Origin: Dromiciops gliroides
Lineage: Eukaryota; Chordata; Mammalia; Microbiotheria; Microbiotheriidae
DNA length: 64,000 bases
Direction of reading: 5' to 3'
NCBI RefSeq assembly: GCF_019393635.1
Contig: NC_057861.1
Location: 546,440,711 to 546,504,710, forward strand
Made by a program: the position numbers and the translations under genes. Position 1 is the first letter of the stretch; every line of letters begins with the position of its first letter. This document shows, in pieces, positions 11,100-21,972 of the stretch. Below the pieces are notes generated by a model. The model made no database searches, was not told where the DNA came from, and was given only the letters and a program-made list of their open reading frames with translations.

Positions 11100-12910
11100 G
11101 TATGTATGAAATGGGACCTGGGTCTTTGCAGCATCATGTCAGAGAGCAGCCGTGCTCTCTTCAGCATGCTAGTCACGCTCCCCTTTTGGCGTACCAGCCT
11201 GTCTTTGGATTGCAAATTTGAGGTCATGCTGTAGAACAAATTAGTCCAATCCCCAGAGATGGCATGAGATGACTGGCCTGTTCCCTCAGCAGTGGGTATT
11301 GTACTAGGCTTTAATTTCCATCATTAGTGCAGAAAAATATCGTTTGCCCTGCACCCACCTTGGAGTGGTAGCTGAGGTAGGTTAGCCACAAAGACCTTGC
11401 TCTCATATTTTTAACTATAGGACATTGGGGATATAAATCACCAACTCACTTCCCACCGAATGTCTGAAAGGCCTCTGGAAAAGTACAAAAAGGGGGGGAA
11501 AGGCATCTCTCCCCTGGGGCTTTGGCACCTTCTTTCTAAGCACAGCTTTGATGGGAAGCTTTTTAGCAAGGCTAAAAGGACCTAAGGGAAAGCTGAAGAG
11601 AGCTCTCACCCTAGCATAGGGCTCATCTTGACCGCTTGTGGGGCGAACCATTTCCTGCACATGTCAGGTATGGAGGAAACACCCAAAGGAACCTGGTGGC
11701 TTCTGCATCCTGTTATGGCTGTCATAGGCCCTACCTAATGTCATTCTTAGACTAGGCAGCTGAGTTTACCTCTTTTTCCAATGCCTCACCTTGACAGGTC
11801 AATTTTGAACTTAGAATCCCCCACAACTCTCCTGTCTTTGCTTATCGTCCATTCCTGGCCCTCGGCAGTTACAGGGCCACATCAGCTGCCTTCTATGTGA
11901 ACTTTTGGGGGGGGGTAGGGGGGTGGGCAGGGCAATGAGAGTTAAGTGACTTGCCCAGAGCCACAATCTTTATGGGCTTTTGCAGGGATTGGTGTTAGCA
12001 CCACCAGGGGTTGGCTTTATTATTAGTAGCCAGGCTGAAAGCTGCTGGCATGACTAGCCACAATTGATGTCATAGAAATCACATGGAAAGGAACCAGTGA
12101 GCATGCAGTCTCTGTGGCTCTCCAGATGGGTTACACAGACATGTCCTAGTGGCTTTAAAGTCATTCAGAGAGGCTTCTGATAATGATAATGATTCCTATG
12201 GGGTTATTGGCCTTGTGGGGGAAAATCAGGCACAAGACTAATTTGCCTGCTCTGTAAAGAGCAGACTGGAAATGCTGCCTTAAAAGGCGAATGCAGAATA
12301 ACTACCAGCAGTTCACTTCAGAAATCACAGGGTTTGGAAAGCTGTAATTATTCTTGCGTCTGCGCTGCCCAAGTCCTCAACAGCAGGAAAGTGTCACACG
12401 GTGAATTGAGGCAGCTGTTGGACCAACCTGCAAATAGCTCTCTCCCCAGGCCGACAGAGTAATGAATAGAGGCTGACATTTGCTTTTATGGGGGGAAATT
12501 CTCCTACAATATGGGGGATCTGAAGTGTGTTGGCCGATCTGGCTCAAATGGCAGAACCCCTTGGCTATTTCATGCATGATATAAAGTGTTTGGTTCATCT
12601 TGTTGTCCCAATTTACCAAACTTGAAGATGGGATTCCTGTTTGTTCTCTGGTTAGGGAGGCAAGGTGGGCTGGTGAAAAGAGCATTAGGCCTGGAGGAGG
12701 AGATCTGAATGTTCTAAAACCAGCTCGGCGTTCTCCCCAGTGGAGGAAGGGAGGAAGGGAGGGATGATGACACATCTCCCTAAACGCCATCTTTAAAATC
12801 TCCTGGGGTGTTGGAGGTTCAGTGGTTTATAAATTTTAGAGCACTATATAATGAAGGGGAGAGGAGGCTAGAGAAGGAGTTTCCGTTTTAGCTCTTAACA
12901 GTCCCAGTTC

Positions 12911-13070
12911 AGGGGCAGCTAGGTGGCGCAGTGGATAGAGCACCGGCCCTGGAGTCAGGAGTACCTGAGTTCAAATCCGGCCTCAGACACTTAACACTTA
13001 CTAGCTGTGTGACCCTGGGCAAGTCACTTAACCCCAATTGCCTCACCGAAAAAAAAACAAAAACAAAAAA
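12911..13070 (+). mobile_element. WSINE1-type SINE, young
   Basis: An intact A box (GGTGGCGCAGTGG) and B box (GAGTTCAAATCC) with a mixed A/C tail. TSD ACAGTCCCAG(T/C)TC at 12898-12910 and 13071-13083. Confidence 0.96.
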
Positions 13071-14097
13071 ACAGTCCCAGCTCGGTCTCCACTACAGTTA
13101 GGAATGCGCTATGGACTTCTCATGTTTGCATTTCTAAATCCAACTTCCTTTTTTCTGTTTCTTTTCAGTGACTTTATGGATATTCAAATTGTTTGGAAAT
13201 GGGATGGGAAGAATGGAACTAATTCATAGCCCTGGGTTTTTTAAATTGCCCTTGTGACTCTATGTGCCCAAAGAGAAATGAGGTGGCCAACATTAAATGG
13301 AAATACTAAGAATCCTCCATATGGGTGTCAAATTCCCATTCACTGGGAGTGGTTTGTCCTTAGGGTAAAAGTAGGAACCTCTTACTTTAGAGAGATTTGT
13401 TGCATTTAAAATCAATGGTTCCTAAATTAACAAGCATCTTGCATTCAGTGATGGAATCATCACTAAATCTGGCAGGCCCAAACCAAAGATCTCATTCCCA
13501 GGAAAAGACTGTATTAATAGGAAAGAGGACACTTTTCCAAGTTCTCCAAAGAGTGGTGACTTGGGGACTCAGGGCCTTATGGGCCCTTTGCTCTTCTTGA
13601 GACACATCCAGCCTTTTCCTGGGACAGACTAAACTGTTGTGAGAGAAAGCTTTGGAAAATCTCGGAGAGGGGAAGGAGGCTGCCGGCTGTGGATGGGATG
13701 GATAGTCTTCAGAAGGACCTGGCTGCTGCCTGCAAGTGCTGAGACTTCAGGGCCGTGAGGTTTCAGGGAAAGGAGAAGCTTGGAGGTGCTTTTGTCAGTT
13801 AGCTGGGGGTTGTGGGGCTGGGCAAGGGGCAGAACTCATACCATCACTTGAAAAGGCAAAGGCTCTTATGCTTCAGGGCAAGGGAGTGAGCCCCTTCCAG
13901 CCCAGAGAGGTGGCTGTTCACAAAACTTGGTGCAGGCAGGGAGAGGTTCTAAGACCTCTTCTTTCGTTTGGTGGTAAACCAAGCTAAAGTCAGAGCTCCA
14001 GCCTTCAGACAAGTTAGTCTGACACAGAAAACCACTATTTGGAGACCACTGCTCACACACCATTTCTTGGTTAATCATGTCAAAAGTTTGTCATTGG

Positions 14098-14253
14098 GGG
14101 CAGCTAGGTGGCGTAGTGGATAAAGCAATGGCCCTGGATTCAGGAGGATCTGAGTTCAAATCCAGCCTTAAACACTTGACACTTACTAGCTGTGTGACCC
14201 TGGGCAAATCACTTAACCCTCACCGCCCTGCCCCTCCCCCCCACCCCCCACAA
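14098..14253 (+). mobile_element. WSINE1-type SINE
   Basis: The perfect 16-bp TSD AAAAGTTTGTCATTGG is at 14082-14097 and 14254-14269. The tail is C-rich. It lies 230 bp before the last KNOP1 exon and in sense orientation. Confidence 0.96.
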
Positions 14254-14483
14254 AAAAGTTTGTCATTGGTCACAAGGACCAGGCGAAACAGGGTAAGTGA
14301 TTCAGGGCAAAATCATCCCCATTCCTGGACAAACTCAAAAGATCCCTTGTTGCCCTCCTGCACAGACAAAGGATAGATAGCATCCTGAGGATCAAGAGCT
14401 GTGAGGCAAGGAAGGAAGATTGCAGTTCTAAGCCAAAGAAAATAACCTTGTTTGGTTTTTTTGTTTTGTTTCTCTTTAAACAG

Positions 14484-14804
14484 CCTACACAGTTTGGCCA
14501 ATGGGATACAGCCACTTTTGAAAATTCAGACCAAAAGATGAAATTTCTGAGACTTATGGGAGGCTTTAAGAATTCTTCCCCATCACTCAGTAGTTCTCCG
14601 GGCACCCTGGGGAAACCAAACATGGCTCTGAACAAGCAGGCTGCCGCCACCTTACAGCAGAACCTACAAGTGGAGTTTGACAGAGCAATGAGCTGGAAGC
14701 AGCAGCGTGGAGTTGGACTCGGCTACTCGGCTTCTACAAACAAAAACAAATTATTTTATATAGACAGAAATGCATCCAGATCTGTAAAGTTTAATGATGA
14801 TTAG
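14484..14804 (+). CDS. KNOP1: KNOP1 last coding exon (residues 361-466, C-terminal SMAP-like domain)
   Basis: The exon begins after TTTAAACAG and encodes PTQFGQWDTATFENSDQKMK onward, ending NASRSVKFNDD and TAG at 14802-14804. It holds the conserved C-terminal region of the family: the FLRLMGGFK core, the LQQNLQ...DRAMSWK helix and the RGVGLGYS...FYIDRNAS tail. This matches the SMAP-type domain (Pfam family of small acidic protein) at the end of KNOP1. It is strongly conserved with human KNOP1 as I remember it, unlike the fast-evolving lysine-rich exon 1, so it is probably the functional core of the protein. Confidence 0.96.
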   Translation, partial: PTQFGQWDTATFENSDQKMKFLRLMGGFKNSSPSLSSSPGTLGKPNMALNKQAAATLQQNLQVEFDRAMSWKQQRGVGLGYSASTNKNKLFYIDRNASRSVKFNDD

Positions 14805-15305
14805 CAGTGTCTTGTTCTCCCTTCCCCCCAAAACACTATAGTTATTTTTAGGTTTTCTATTCATGAGTTAAAGGTTGAGCTGCTTTTTTTCAATATTGAG
14901 GCAGCAAAGCTTCAGTTTGTTGGAATTTCAAAGCCCCTTGAGGGGCTGGAAGATAACTGCATTCTAAAAGCCAGTATAGTATTTCTGTTATTAAAAACAC
15001 TTTTGTGTTTAGTGTTCAGAATCATTCTGGACTAGTATAGGCCACAGTATGCTAATACCTTTTTAAAGTTGCTCTTTCTCCCCCCCCCCCCCAGCCAGGC
15101 CAAAGTTGTGGCCTGGGTTCTTTTACAACTAGGATTTGATAATGATAAATATGTAATAGTGAAACAATTTTGTTTGTTTTATCTGGGCAGTAGGAGGTAG
15201 CTCTGGGAAAACAAGCAATCGTGAAATGTCCTAGGAGAGTCATAGCCAGACTTTGATGTTAAATGTCTTAGCATTTCTAAAATAAACTTTTTTCTTTAAA
15301 TTGTC
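14805..15305 (+). other. KNOP1: KNOP1 3' UTR (approximate end)
   Basis: Non-coding sequence from the stop codon to about 20 nt past the first AATAAA (15281-15286). It has no recognisable transposon and includes a C-rich run at 15079-15092. The end is inferred from the signal and has not been observed. Confidence 0.7.
15281..15286 (+). terminator. KNOP1: KNOP1 poly(A) signal AATAAA
   Basis: A canonical hexamer 477 nt after the stop, followed by a T-rich stretch suitable as a downstream element. It is the first AATAAA after the stop codon. Confidence 0.75.
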
Positions 15306-15354
15306 TTTTCTGATGAACAGAAGTCTAGTCTCCCTTCCATCTGCTCCTCCCTGG

Positions 15355-15545
15355 AACAACATAAAAAACCCCAAACCCTTGTAACCAATCATTGTCGTGA
15401 AGTAAAATAAATTCCCGTACTGGCTACGTGCAAAGGTATTTGTGTTATTCTGATTCCATCACCTGTCAGAATGCCTTATCCTTGGTCTTCTGGAATCATG
15501 GTTGGTCATTTTGCTGATCAATCAGAGTTCTTGTGTTTTTCCAAG
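15355..15545 (-). repeat. L1 3' UTR remnant
   Basis: Antisense L1 3' sequence ending GGAATCATGGTTGGTCATTT and GATCAATCAGAGTTCTTG, the same block as at 54490-54540. Confidence 0.6.
15406..15411 (+). terminator. KNOP1: Possible distal KNOP1 poly(A) signal
   Basis: A second AATAAA 120 nt further on, with GT-rich sequence about 25 nt downstream. It lies inside an L1 3'-end remnant (15355-15545), so any use would be a transposon-derived alternative end. Confidence 0.35.
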
Positions 15546-16121
15546 TTTGAACTTAGCTTTTTCAATTGCCCTGATTTTAAGGGCTAGGCAACAGTTTTAG
15601 GGACATTCAAAACTAACAAGGTTTAGGGGTTTATTTTGATCATTTTTACATAGTAGGATATGGGTAGAGTTGTTTGTGTTTCTAATCCTTATAGATCAGG
15701 CCTTATGATCACAGAATCTGTCAGTAGGGATCTCAGAGGCCCTATAATATAGGCCAACCTTTGTCTGAACAGGACACCCCCCACCATCACATCCCCCAAA
15801 AGATGGCCTTTATGTGAAAACCTCCAGTCAAGGAGAAACCAGTACTTCCTCTAAAGTGACCCTTTCTACTTAGAATACCTCTGACTAGAAGAAAAATTTT
15901 GCTAACATCAGACCTCACTTGAATCCTTTGCACCTTCCACTACTTCTGGCCTCTACTCTGGGACTAATTCATCTTCCCCCAGGCCGGCCTGCAAATACTG
16001 GAAGACTTTGCGGCCATGTTTCCCATTGTTTTCTTCCTAGTTCCTTCCGTCTTAATATAACAGACTTAAGACCCCTTTATTAGTGTCCTAAAATGTAACT
16101 CTCAGAAGAAACACAGCACTC

Positions 16122-16555
16122 CAGAGGCAGCTGGGTGGCAGTAATGAGCATACTGAGCCTGGAGTCAGACTTAGTTCAAGGCCTGCCTCAGACACTTGAC
16201 AGCTTTGTGACCCTGGGCAAGGCACTTAACTTCTTTCTGCCTCAGTTTCTTCCTCTGGAAAGTGGAGATAATAGCACCAACCTCACAGTACAATCATGAA
16301 AATCAGATCAGGTATTTGTTTTTTTGTTTGTTTGTTTTGTGAGGCAGTTGGGCTTAAGTGACTTGTCCAGGGTCACACAGCTAGTAAGTGGCAAGTGTCT
16401 GAGGCCAGATTTGAACTCAGGTACTCCTGACTCCAGGGCCAGTGCTCTATCCACTGCGCCATCTAGCTGCCCCCAGATCAGGTATTTGTAATGCATTCAG
16501 CAGTACCTAGCATACAGTAGGTGCTTAATAAATCTTTATTTCCTTCCTTCTAGAA
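16122..16555 (+). repeat. MIR-type SINE split by a younger SINE
   Basis: The left part (16122-16304) has a tRNA-like head, the CORE and CCTCAGTTTCTTCCTCTGGA. The right part (16489-16550) has the terminal CAGTAGGTGCTTAATAAATC. The two halves are contiguous once the insertion is removed. Confidence 0.8.
16319..16474 (-). mobile_element. WSINE1-type SINE nested in a MIR-type SINE
   Basis: The perfect TSD AGATCAGGTATTTG (16305-16318 and 16475-16488) lies inside the host SINE, so this copy is the younger one. Confidence 0.96.
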
Positions 16556-16591
16556 ACTACTTTTCCATACAGCTTAAGATCATATTAATTA

Positions 16592-16742
16592 GGGGCAGCT
16601 AGGTGGCGCAGTGGATAGAGCACTGGCCCTGGAGTCAGGAGTACCTGAGTTCAAATCCAGCCTCAGACACTTAACACTTACTAGCTGTGTGACCCTGGGC
16701 AAGTCACTTAACCCCAATTGCCTCACTAAAAAAAAAAAAAAA
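16592..16742 (+). mobile_element. WSINE1-type SINE
   Basis: A full-length copy with a pure A tail. The 16-bp perfect TSD begins AAGATCATATTAATTA (16576-16591 and 16743-16758). It interrupts the CR1/L3 remnant. Confidence 0.96.
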
Positions 16743-17339
16743 AAGATCATATTAATTAGCTTTTGGGGCTGCCATATATGCTTCACTCATTGAGCTTGCA
16801 GTCCAGTAAAATTCCCAGACTTCTTTTACCACATCTCTCCCCATCTTTTACTTTTTTTTTTTGATTTTGTACTTTTAAAGTTGATTGTTTTAAACCCAAG
16901 CGTAAGGACTTTACATTTTTCCTTATTAAATTTCATCAAGATTAGACCCAATAATGCATCTTGTCAATATTGTTTTCAGTCCTATCATTCAATGTGTTAA
17001 CTATTCCCTCCAAATTTGTGTTATTTTACAAATCTGATAGGTATGTTATCTTTGTCATTGCAAAAAAAAAAAAATGTTAAAACAGCAAACCCTGGGTCCC
17101 TGGCACACTGTACCCAGAGAGACTTTTCTATGGAACCATTAATGGCTAATCTATGGGTACAGCCGTTCAACCATTTCTAAATTCACCTAAATGCCACCAT
17201 CCAATTCATATCTCCATATTTTCCATGAGAATAAACTGACTTTGCAGCATGTTTTGCAGTTGTCTAAATAAAGAAGGCATGCCCCAAGTCTGCCAGTCTA
17301 GTAACCAACCCCATCAAAAAAAAAAAAAAAAAAAAAGGA

Positions 17340-17480
17340 AATTGTACTGGTGTGGCCACTCTGGAGACAGGACATAGTTTCAAATTCTGCTTCTGACATG
17401 GGTCTCGTTACCCACCTGTAAAATTAAGGGGTTAGACTAGATGACCTCCACGGTTTTTTGCAGCTTTAGGATTATGATGT
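17340..17480 (+). repeat. MIR-like SINE remnant
   Basis: Ends with GGTTAGACTAGATGACCTCC and a GCAGCTTTAGGATTATGATG terminus, a form also seen at 22990 and 50440. Confidence 0.55.
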
Positions 17481-18519
17481 GCCTTTTTATGAAGCCACAG
17501 TCTTTGTTATCACTGCTTCTTGTAGATGTTTGCTGACCATCACTTTAATACATTCTAGGACTTTGCAAAGAGACAAAGTCAAGCTCACTAGCCTACATCT
17601 TGCAGGCTTCATTCTCTTCTTTGAAAATAGGAACATTTGTCCATCTCATCTTATGTCCCTAGTGCACTAAGATCTTTCAGAGATGACTGGCAGGGACTCA
17701 GAAATTACATGTCCTGGGGGTTTTTCAGTAGCCTCTAGGCTCAGTGACAAACTCATCAAGATTAGCTATGTGCTTCCTTATGATCTTGCTAGTTTTCTTG
17801 CATCCCAACTCATTAGTAAACTTTTTCTATTGTGCAGCTAGTGGGAAAAGTTAAGCAACTCTTGCCCTCTCCTTTAGCCTAGTCCCATCCACCTAGAGCT
17901 ATTCCTTTTCTTCCATCCCTTTCCTCCAATATAGCTAAAACTCTTTGTTGCTTTCTATAATCTATCATCTCTGGATTCACCAGGTAAAATTCTTTTGCCT
18001 TATTCATGGCAAGAATCTTTTTGAACTGGCTTTAGCAAATAATTGGTCGAGTTTCCTTTCTCATGACAGGACATCAACTGGCCTCTGAACAGTGTCTAGC
18101 TTTTACTTTCTGACTTCTCAGGCTATACTAACTCTACACCCTCAGAAAAGTGAGCAGAAAAGATAGACCTGCTATTTTCCAAATTTACTTCTGAACTAAC
18201 GACTGGAACAAAATCACTGATGGCCAGAGATCTGCTAGATTATCAGCAGTGGAGACTGTGTGAAAAGCAGATTTCTCCGCCACTACTGTATGTAAGGTCC
18301 TTTGTAAATACTTCTTGGTCATGTACAACAATCCTTGATCTACACAGATGTAAAAACGGATTTATGTATTTTATATATAATATCTACTTTTCTAAGGCTA
18401 AAAAGTAGGAAGTTTTATTAATTTGCAGTTTCTCAGGGGACAAATATTTTATTGTACGTAGGCATGATGACTGGCTTTCTCAACTGTTCTGTGTGAGTAG
18501 CAAAATCTAACTATAGAAA

Positions 18520-18700
18520 TCAAAAAATCATGTGCCGGGTACTGTGCTAAACTCTAAGAACACAAATATGGAAGAGGCAGTCACTACCTTCAGAGAGCTT
18601 ACAATCTAACCGGGGAGGACAACAAAAAAGGAAGCTGAAAAGGAGGGTATGAGGGGGAGGTTGGGGGACAGGGACATGGTAAACTCCAGTCAAAAAGAGA
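18520..18700 (-). repeat. L2 LINE 3' fragment
   Basis: GGGTACTGTGCTAAACTCTA followed by 'gagagcttacaatctaac' gives the standard antisense L2 terminus. 18705-19020 shows nothing identifiable. Confidence 0.6.
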
Positions 18701-19031
18701 GGAGCTGGTGGAAAGGGTGGAGTTGGCTTCTTCTGTGAGTCCTCTTTAAATGGGGAAGAGTTCTTTGCTCCACCCTCTAGTCAGAGTAGCAAAGGATACT
18801 GATCAGGCAGAATGGTGAGTTTCCTGGGAGTATGATGATAAGCAGAATCTAGTCCTAGGAGTGTTATTTGTGGGAAATGAATATTGTACATACCCATAAT
18901 GATTTTCCTTCCCAACTCATCTTTGAGTAGCAAGAGCTAACTAGATTTTTAAAATTTTACTGAGCAGATCAAGACATGTAAAGTGATGATGTTTTGGGGG
19001 AAAATATTAGCCTTTTTCTTCTCTTCCTTTT

Positions 19032-19272
19032 GTTCTTGTTGAGTCATTTTAGTCAGGTCTGACTCTCCATGACTCCATTGGGGGTTTTCTTGGCAAAGAT
19101 ACTGGAATGGCTTGCCATTGCCTTCAGCTTGTTTTACAGATGAGGAACTGAGGCAAACAGAGTGAAATGCCTTGCCCAGGGATACACAGCTAGTAGGTAT
19201 CTGAGGCCCTATTTGAACTCAGGTCCTCCTAACTCCAGGCCTGGCACTTTATCCATTGTGCCACTAGGGATG
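19032..19272 (-). repeat. CORE-SINE with RTE/BovB-like tail
   Basis: Reads + as CATGACTCCATTGGGGGTTT, then TTGGCAAAGATACTGGAATG, ACAGATGAGGAACTGAGGCA, the CORE and the tRNA head. The tail differs from the poly(A) SINEs and resembles BovB/RTE LINE ends. Confidence 0.75.
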
Positions 19273-19632
19273 ATTGTACAGTTTCTCCTTAGCTGTTCTC
19301 CATGTTAGGAAAGGTAGATGCCCTCCTGGCATCTAATACTACAGTACTGCTCAAGTCCCCCAATCTTCAAACAGTTGTCCCCATTTTTATGAACTTTATT
19401 TTGAAATTTTCCTTTGGTAGTTACAGTTTATATGTAAGCAATAACAGAATTCCCAAACCCTTCAGATGCCATTTCATCCTCTGAAGAGGGGCAGCAGGTG
19501 ATAGTAGTAGGGCCCACATTGAGCCAGCAGCTGAGCCAGAAACTCTTAGATCATGCCTTATATCATGGTTCCTGCCCTAGACAAGTCACATACTCTCAAG
19601 AGATATAAACAACTCTCTTAAGACTATACATG

Positions 19633-19791
19633 TAGGGCAGCTAGGTGGTGCAGTAGATAGAGCACCGGCCCTGGAATCAGGAGGACCCGAGTTCAAATTT
19701 GACCTCAGACACTTAACACTTACTAGCTGTGTGACCCTGGGCAAGTCACTTAACCCCAATTGCCTCTCAAACAAACAAACAAAAAACAAAA
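19633..19791 (+). mobile_element. WSINE1-type SINE
   Basis: TSD AAGACTATACATG at 19620-19632 and 19792-19804; the tail is (CAAA)n-like. Confidence 0.95.
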
Positions 19792-20254
19792 AAGACTATA
19801 CATGCATTGGTGTAGGGGGAGTTTCCCTATCTGGGAACTCATACCAAGGAGACAAAGGTCCAGTTTTTATCCCTAAACTCCTTTGGTTGAGAATGAAATA
19901 ACTAGTTCTACCCAGTTTATCCATTATTTTCATGTTAATCTCCTGTAAGAAACGCTTTGGATTACCATTAAAACATGCTTATACTCCTAACACTGACTTG
20001 TAATTGTGGTTTGAAAGAATGACTCATTTATCTGGTAAAGGGTTTGAAAAATAACTTCATTCAGTTTTGCTCACATATTGTCAGAATGAAAGAAAATAAT
20101 TTTCCAAGGTGACTGAAAATTTATGAAGCAGGTAAGAAAAAATTCTAAAATGCATCAGTTGTTCCTCTAAATTATACATGGTAGCCTAAGAGTCTTAATG
20201 CCACTTTAAGCTTGAATAGCACTATAACTTTTGGAACACTATTTAAGAACATGA

Positions 20255-20360
20255 CATCTAATCATTTCACAGATGAAGAAATTTAGGCCCAAAGTCACAC
20301 ATTTGTGTTTCAAACTCAAGTCTCCCAATTTCCAGTCTTTATTTCTACATCAAGCTAAAT
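20255..20360 (-). repeat. MIR-like remnant
   Basis: CATTTCACAGATGAAGAAAT, AAAGTCACACATTTG and AAACTCAAGTCTCCC follow antisense MIR order. 19805-20250 is unidentified. Confidence 0.5.
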
Positions 20361-21184
20361 GAGTTTACTCCTTGATTATAACCAGCAGAACAAAACTGTT
20401 CATATATGCACATGGCACTGGCTCTGGATGACTCCCACCATTTATGCCTTGGGCTTCTAAGAGTACTCTCTGGGTACCAAGTCTTGCAGCTAGCTTATGA
20501 GCCCTGACATGTGCTTTTCTTAGTCTACTAGTAGCCAAGTTGCTCTTTGCAAAGGCATTTACTAAGATGGCATAGCTACAAAATACTGTCTCCCTGCACC
20601 CACATAAACCTGGGACATGGTTAGCTAGAAAAACAACTATGGAGGAGTGGGCACAAACCACAGTACAGAAGCACATATTTAGAGAACATAAGGCTAAGTC
20701 CTGCAGTATGAGTATACTCCAGGACTGAGAGCTCACAAAGCTCTTTCTGGGCATTTGATGAGTTACTCAACTTGGCTTCCAGGATCATCTCCCTGTAGCT
20801 CAATTTCTTATTGCCAGAGCTAGCTGTCTTTTCATTTTGAGAGGCCACACTCCTAAAGCTGCTTCTCCGTAGCTGTCTGTCAGGTGTGTTTTTGCTTCTT
20901 CAGCTTGAATTCAAACTCTCCTAAACTGACTATCCAACTGCTGGATGGAGTGTTTTCCTACGCAAGTAGCCCTGATGTCCAGTACAAGGGAAAAAGAGAA
21001 ATCCCCTCCCACGCCACCTACAAAGTTCTCCACACATTTGAGGGTGGGAAATTATAATAAAGGAAGTATTTTTAAATCTACTTAGTAATATATATTATCC
21101 TTTTTAAAAATCATGGAAAGCTGTTTAATGGAAATGTCATAGATCAAAAAATTGAGAATGGGTATAAGTATATTGAGGTGACTT

Positions 21185-21375
21185 TAAATAATAACAATTT
21201 AAACAGACACAAAGTTTGCAAAGCCTTTTATATACATTTTCTCATTTTAGTCTCACAAATCTTGTGAGTTAGGTTCTACAAGTATTAGCTATCATCTTTT
21301 TAGTGATTAAGAAATTGTGGCTCTGAGAGGTTAAGTAATTTGTGTATTGTCTCATGAATAGTAAGTCTAAGCTAT
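21185..21375 (-). repeat. MIR-like SINE remnant
   Basis: AAAGTTTGCAAAGCCTTTTA, TCTCACAAATCTTGTGAGTT and GAGAGGTTAAGTAATTTGTG lie in antisense MIR order. Confidence 0.6.
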
Positions 21376-21421
21376 ACTTGCCTTCCCAAATAGGATTTTA
21401 GGATTATGTTTAAAAAAGATA

Positions 21422-21580
21422 AGGGGTAGGGGTGGGGGGCAGCTAGGTGGTACAGTGGATAGAGCACTGGCCTTGGATTCAAGAGAACCTGAGTTCAAAT
21501 CCGGCTTCAGACATTTGACACTTACTAGCTTGTGTGACTCAGGGCAAGTCACTTAATCCTCATTGCCCCAGGGGTAAAAA
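21422..21580 (+). mobile_element. WSINE1-type SINE
   Basis: Flanked by the short TSD AAAAAAGATA (21412-21421, 21581-21590). It has an extra T in the CORE (CTAGCTTGTGTGAC), so it is slightly older. Confidence 0.92.
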
Positions 21581-21621
21581 AAAAAAGATAGTGTGTTGAG
21601 AGGCCCTTCACATTTACATGC

Positions 21622-21705
21622 AGTAATTTTTTTCCTCTTAAAGGACCTACAGACTTATTAGAAAGTAATTTTTTTCCTCTTAAAGGACCTACAGACTTAT
21701 TAGAA
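21622..21705. repeat. Perfect 42-bp tandem duplication
   Basis: Unit 21622-21663 is repeated exactly at 21664-21705. The unit starts AGTAATTTTTTTCCTCTTAA and ends CAGACTTATTAGAA. Confidence 0.98.
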
Positions 21706-21972
21706 GGCCACTTGCTGAGATCTAAAAGGTTATTTGCAAGTAGAAACTATCAGAAGATGTGAAATGATGATACAATGAAATCTGATTTGAACATTCCTTC
21801 TTTCATTGTCAGAATATTTAAACCAATGACAAAATAACAGCCAGTCTAACATATGTTAAGGGATTCTTAAAATGAAAGAAGACTAAATTTCAGTGAGAGC
21901 CTAGAATAAAGTACATAATTCCTGACAGCTACAGAATCCTGAGCTCAGGGCTCAGGAAAGAGGCTGCCTTGG

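Larger units (their letters stand above)
11100..14483 (+). other. KNOP1 intron 3 of the coding part
   Basis: 11100-11900 is unique sequence. A SINE fragment (-) lies at 11905-11965, where CAATGAGAGTTAAGTGACTT and GCCCAGAGCCACA are visible. 11970-12640 is repeat-free and resembles a conserved element. 12652-12728 is a decayed SINE head. 13084-14081 shows no identified repeat. Confidence 0.6.
15690..18130 (-). repeat. Decayed CR1/L3-type LINE, interrupted by younger SINEs
   Basis: Read on + it follows the antisense CR1/L3 order: GGGATCTCAGAGGCC and AAAACCTCCAGTCAAGGAGA (15735-15840); ...GGCTGCCATATATGCTTCAC and GACTTTACATTTTTCCTTAT (16770-16930); AATGTGTTAACTATTCCCTC (16992); CCATTAATGGCTAATC (17137); AGCTCACTAGCCTACATCTT (17582). 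Coding capacity is lost. Insertions at 16120-16555 and 16592-16742, plus MIR-like sequence at 17340-17480, split it. Confidence 0.65.
20338..21972 (-). other. VPS35L: VPS35L 3' UTR and flank (end uncertain)
   Basis: On the - strand no AATAAA follows closely after the stop. Candidates are an ATTAAA at 21124-21129 (about 0.85 kb on) and a canonical AATAAA at 20338-20343 (about 1.6 kb on, inside a MIR remnant). AATAAG variants occur twice, in the 42-bp duplication. The interval also holds a WSINE1-type SINE (21422-21580) and a MIR remnant. 20360-21180 shows no repeat I recognise. Confidence 0.4.

Noticed and set aside
12911..12990. tRNA gene candidates
   Set aside because: SINE heads keep A- and B-box-like motifs but lack a foldable acceptor stem and are followed by the CORE and an A tail.
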